Of a DNA stretch of 17,316 nt, positions 15,901 to 17,316 are shown piece after piece. The notes beneath the pieces were generated by a model. That model was not told where the DNA came from. It did no database searches and was given only the letters and a program-made list of their open reading frames with translations. A program made the translations under genes and the position numbers. Source of the stretch: Bacteroidales bacterium (GTDB lineage: Bacteria; Bacteroidota; Bacteroidia; Bacteroidales; Bacteroidaceae); NCBI GenBank assembly GCA_004558535.1, contig SFCP01000025.1:1-17316 (forward strand). Reading direction: 5' to 3'. Every line of letters begins with the position of its first letter. Position 1 is the stretch's first letter.

Positions 15901-16263
15901 GCAAAGAGCCTGACCATCGTAGACGAATACGCTGTTTCGCCCCTCGCTGACAATAGCGCAGCCGAACTGAAGGGCGTGCTGGCTGCCACGACCGTGGCTG
16001 ACGAGAATGTCTACCTGCTCGACAATTTCAGCTTTACCGCCGCCACGTCGAAGGCTATCGCCACCAACACGGCCTACCTCACGACCGAAACGGCCTATAC
16101 CGCCCTGCCCCTCACCTTAGAGGAGGGTGTGCCCGTCGGCATCGGGAGCATCATGACCGATAGCCACGCCACGCGCCTCTACGACCTCAACGGCCGCCGC
16201 GTGCTGCAACCCACGCACGGCATCTACGTCACCGGCGAGGGCCAGAAGGTACTCATCCGCTAA
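12901..16263 (+). CDS. nanH: Secreted GH33 exo-alpha-sialidase, multidomain
   Basis: This 1120-residue enzyme would release terminal sialic acids from host glycoconjugates. A signal peptide (MRKKSLLLTLAGGLLGLSAWA) is followed by a ~310-residue N-terminal region of accessory beta-rich domains. The six-bladed propeller begins at the YRIP motif (R348 of the arginine triad). Asp boxes are visible at 385-392 (SKDNGQTW) and 535-542 (SDDFGDTW), the second triad arginine is probably in LSSRVGGGR, and a Glu/Tyr-rich catalytic stretch is YEEETFGAGYTIVY. After the propeller (about residue 740) comes a helical linker, a ricin-like or lectin-like region (about 800-940) and a final ~30 residues (YDLNGRRV...GQKVLIR) resembling the sorting-type tails of Prevotella secreted proteins. 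That suggests, but does not prove, type IX export or surface attachment. The ATG at 12901 is chosen for the signal peptide; the frame open from 12802 crosses the floA terminator. The symbol follows Bacteroidales usage. Confidence 0.93.
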   Translation: MRKKSLLLTLAGGLLGLSAWAQPFQTTTVGTDGFAAGTSWYTMRIGNSQKYLTDNGTASSMTLKASSQYEDADLWCFTGNDANGYAIYNKQAGAGKVLASATTMNTKPGYSGTGGTTYPTLQAANALPAGYVGTWDLATSNKVADVDGYFVKIHGTSYAMNDFGGLGTLAFWAEGMDAGSTISFELVETSTEINEANGTFTTSNPAKTWHGVWESNVVSGLTLSTGVNNMTIEGGYISGASGTSHTSTYTITAPEGYIITGYSFDFVNHASLTGTETLTVNGQSYTSSSTPQHVDVTGLKERTASFVQTGNNKCVTLKNFIVVLRKDIAEPEPQQNLYITNPGAKPYRIPAIATAPNGHIFAISDYRPCGSDIGYGEVDIKCRISKDNGQTWGDEFFLANGEGDNASENWKIGFGDAAVVADCERNELLVMSVCGKVVCWNGNYIPDSPSSNPNPVARTRATYNESTGEWDFTEPENVTESIYRLFVNENNEATVKSLFIGSGKIAQSRIIKVDNYYRLYCAVWTKNEGNRVIYSDDFGDTWHVLGSINDRPATGGDEPKCEELPDGSVLLSSRVGGGRIFNIYTFTNRATGEGYWSSAVTSNSSTNGIAIGGNSTNGEVMVVPAKRKEDNAQVYLLLQSVPFGSGRAQVGIYYKELESLSDFANPTAVASDWDGRHQSTALGSAYSTMTWQKNNTVGFLYEEETFGAGYTIVYKNYTIEQITDDAYEYDPNVEAGTIISRGIDAKAEGLEGGTMVGQVDGNAIDDIQAAIDAYKSAPSQETYDAINVALANLPQIEVVPNAIYRLRNVNRSSATLYLTPEASRFTAATTDLSDADQFFRFVPAEVEGTYYLQNCNYETYLGPLTNNETQPIVTTDPAQAGVWVIKGSLDGRSQVICQNNTGSYKGLHLAGDNARLVPWTVDAEASLWYIEPVNTYDVTLPGTQVAAVCYPFAYTLPEGVTAYTISGLVEVNGEVCAKLEELPLDVVPATAPLLLYGQPGAKSLTIVDEYAVSPLADNSAAELKGVLAATTVADENVYLLDNFSFTAATSKAIATNTAYLTTETAYTALPLTLEEGVPVGIGSIMTDSHATRLYDLNGRRVLQPTHGIYVTGEGQKVLIR

Positions 16264-16302
16264 CCCCGGGCGGTGCGCAAGCCGCATCCCCATCCCCACT
16301 TC

Positions 16303-16345
16303 ACCGCCCCGCGCACGGCCTTGCCCCGCGGGGCGGTTTCGTTTG
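16303..16345 (+). terminator. Probable terminator after the sialidase gene
   Basis: ACCGCCCCGCG (16303-16313) pairs perfectly with CGCGGGGCGGT (16327-16337), 11 bp around a 13-nt loop, and is followed by TTCGTTT. An alternative 8-bp pairing GGGCGGTG/CACCGCCC (16268-16309) overlaps it. The right arm is also the start of the first 42-bp repeat unit. Confidence 0.5.
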
Positions 16346-16420
16346 CGCAGCGGGCGGATTGCTTGTGCAGCGGGGCGGTTTCGCTTGCGCAGCGGGCGGA
16401 TTGCTTGCCCAGCGGGGCTT
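16327..16420 (+). repeat. Two and a part copies of a 42-bp tandem repeat
   Basis: Each 42-bp unit has two similar halves: GCGGGGCGGTTTCGTTTGCG with CA, then GCGGGCGGATTGCTTGTGCA. The second unit (from about 16370) differs at a few bases, and a third is cut after GCGGGGCTT. As at 11196-11276, two related ~21-bp halves alternate. No gene is likely here. Confidence 0.75.
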
Positions 16421-16546
16421 CGCAGAGACAGGGCATCCCCTTGCCACCGTCGCCGGAGCGCCTGCCACCACCGCCGGCCTCGGACCGACGGCGCCACAAA
16501 AGGCCGATAATTTGGAAAGGGTGGGGGAGGGCCACGAAAAAAACAC
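16421..16546. other. Gene-free spacer before the methyltransferase
   Basis: I see no gene, hairpin or repeat of note between the 42-bp repeats and the next promoter. Confidence 0.4.
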
Positions 16547-16554
16547 TACTTTTG
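16547..16554 (+). promoter_or_regulatory. -7 promoter element for the RNA methyltransferase gene
   Basis: TACTTTTG matches TAnnTTTG exactly and lies 21 nt before the ATG at 16576, the same distance seen for the polyprenyl synthase gene. No -33 TTTG is found at 19-21 nt upstream. Confidence 0.5.
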
Positions 16555-16575
16555 CAAACGGAAAAGCCACTTGCC

Positions 16576-17069
16576 ATGAGAAAACTTGCCATCGAGGAAC
16601 TCTGTCGCATGACGGTGGAGGAATACCGCGCCGCCGACAAACTCCCCCTCACCATCGTCCTGGACAACATCCGCAGCCTGCACAATGTGGGCAGCATCTT
16701 TCGCACCGCCGACGCCCTGCGCCTGGAGCGCCTGTGCCTGTGCGGCATCACGGCCTGCCCGCCCTCGGCCGAAATCCACAAGACGGCCCTCGGTGCCGAG
16801 GACACGGTGCCCTGGACCTACCACAAGGACGCACTGACAGCGGTCCGCGAACTGCGCGAAGCGGGCTACTGTGTCCTAGCCCTGGAGCAGGTGGAGGGCA
16901 GCCTGAAGCTGGGCGACTTCCGACCCGCCCCCGGCGTGCCCCACGCCCTGGTGTTGGGCAACGAGGTGAAAGGCGTGCAACAGACTGTGGTCGACGCCTG
17001 CACCCACTCAACGTCAGCGTGAGCGCCGGCATCGCCATGTGGGAACTCTCCAGGTGGATGCGACAGTAG
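16576..17069 (+). pseudogene. TrmH/SpoU-family RNA 2'-O-methyltransferase, 3' end frameshifted by a deletion
   Basis: The N-terminal ~140 residues are a good SpoU-type methyltransferase that would use S-adenosylmethionine to methylate ribose in rRNA or tRNA: LDNIRSLHNVGSIFRTADA (motif 1) and LVLGNEVKGV (motif 2) are intact. After VVDAC (ending at 17001) the frame runs into THSTSA and a TGA at 17020-17022, giving 148 residues. The missing motif 3, LNVSVSAGIAMWELSR, is present from 17007 to a TAG at 17067-17069 in the -1 frame. From memory, related Bacteroidales proteins have about 12 residues (DGCIEIPQYGTK-like) between VVD and HSLNVSVSAG. The data therefore fit a deletion of about 37 bases, which both removes them and shifts the frame. 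Motif 3 completes the knotted cofactor site, so the product is probably inactive. A sequencing or assembly error cannot be excluded. Start ATG 16576 gives the usual MRKL N-terminus. Confidence 0.8.
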
Positions 17070-17070
17070 A

Positions 17071-17200
17071 CCCAAGCCGGACTTCCGCCCCACCAAGCCG
17101 GACTTCCGCCCCACCCAGCCGGATTTCCGCGCCACCCAGCCGGACTTCCGCGCCACCAAAGCCGGACCTCCGCGCCACCAAAGCCGCCCTGTCCGCCCCA
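17071..17200 (+). repeat. Six tandem 21-22-bp repeats (AGCCGGACTTCCGC)
   Basis: Units start at 17074, 17095, 17116, 17137, 17159 and 17181, each about AAGCCGGACTTCCGCCCCACC; the last is degenerate. They begin one base after the out-of-frame stop of the broken methyltransferase and end about 20 bp before promoter-hairpin copy 3. The unit core AGCCGGACTT resembles AGCCGGCACTT in the repeats near 6612, with the same 21-bp period. Confidence 0.8.
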
Positions 17201-17244
17201 TCGGGGAGCAAGGCCGGGCAAATGTTAAAACGAGAAAGACCGCA

Positions 17245-17276
17245 TTTGGATTTCGACGAAAAATGTAGTATATTTG
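17245..17276 (+). promoter_or_regulatory. Near-consensus Bacteroidetes promoter in copy 3
   Basis: TTTG (17245-17248) and TATATTTG (17269-17276) are 20 nt apart, the same arrangement as in copies 1 and 2. Confidence 0.8.
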
Positions 17277-17280
17277 CTCT

Positions 17281-17316
17281 TGCAAAGGAGGAAGCCGCAC
17301 ACAGCAAGCGGCTTCC
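17281..17316 (+). ncRNA. Putative hairpin RNA, copy 3 (partial)
   Basis: AAGGAGGAAGCCGC (17285-17298) is followed by a 9-nt loop ACACAGCAA and the first nine bases of the pairing arm, GCGGCTTCC (17308-17316), where the window ends. The stem is the same as in copy 1 but the loop differs in its first five or so bases, ending alike in GCAA. Confidence 0.5.

Larger units (their letters stand above)
17221..17316 (+). repeat. Promoter-hairpin repeat, copy 3 (cut by window end)
   Basis: Box AATGTTAAAACG (17221-17232), 12 variable bases, TTTG (17245-17248), 20 bases, TATATTTG (17269-17276), then the hairpin. It is closest to copy 1: the left hairpin arm is identical, but the bases between box and -33 and the loop differ. 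The T-tract would lie beyond the window. Confidence 0.83.

Noticed and set aside
17071..17200. Possible CRISPR array or phage attachment site
   Set aside because: Direct 21-bp units without spacers; no integrase, tRNA or phage gene nearby.

Overview
The window looks like a chromosomal segment of a GC-rich member of the Bacteroidales, probably Prevotellaceae or close to it. Three things point there. Gene starts are preceded by the Bacteroidetes-type -7 element TAnnTTTG (TACTTTTG or TACCTTTG) rather than sigma-70 boxes. The two large glycosidases are secreted enzymes of the kind gut and oral Bacteroidales use on host glycans. The sialidase ends in a YDLNGRRV-type tail common in Prevotella secreted proteins. 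Taxonomy is an inference from these traits; no rRNA or tRNA gene was seen.

Left part (1-6284), housekeeping genes: a minus-strand polyprenyl diphosphate synthase; DNA polymerase I (polA), divergent from it; a minus-strand flavodiiron protein (fprA), convergent with polA across an 18-bp perfect hairpin; and an AEC-family permease, divergent from fprA. Middle and right: a secreted GH2 beta-galactosidase with a C-terminal discoidin-like module (6950-11026), a FloA flotillin-like protein (11802-12797), a secreted GH33 sialidase (12901-16263), and a TrmH/SpoU-type RNA methyltransferase whose 3' end is broken by a frameshifting deletion (16576-17069). The galactosidase and sialidase together suggest stepwise trimming of sialylated, galactose-ended host glycans (mucin-like) outside the cytoplasm, but each appears to be a separate transcript and no SusC/SusD pair is present.

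The most unusual content is between genes. A repeated module occurs three times (6422-6526 plus, 11321-11425 minus, 17221-17316 plus and cut by the window end). Each copy has a 12-base box AATGTTAAAACG, exactly 12 variable bases, a -33 TTTG, exactly 20 bases, a -7 TATATTTG, and then at once a strong hairpin. In the two complete copies the hairpin is followed by a T-rich tract. Each copy thus reads as a near-consensus promoter driving a transcript of only about 45 nt that is little more than a terminator hairpin. The hairpin sequence of copy 2 is unrelated to that of copies 1 and 3, yet the fold is kept. Around these modules lie four sets of direct repeats with a 21- or 42-bp period (6544-6669 and 11196-11276, 11434-11603, 16327-16420, 17071-17200). 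This promoter-hairpin family with its repeat neighbourhood is the best candidate for an undescribed system here; its function is unknown.
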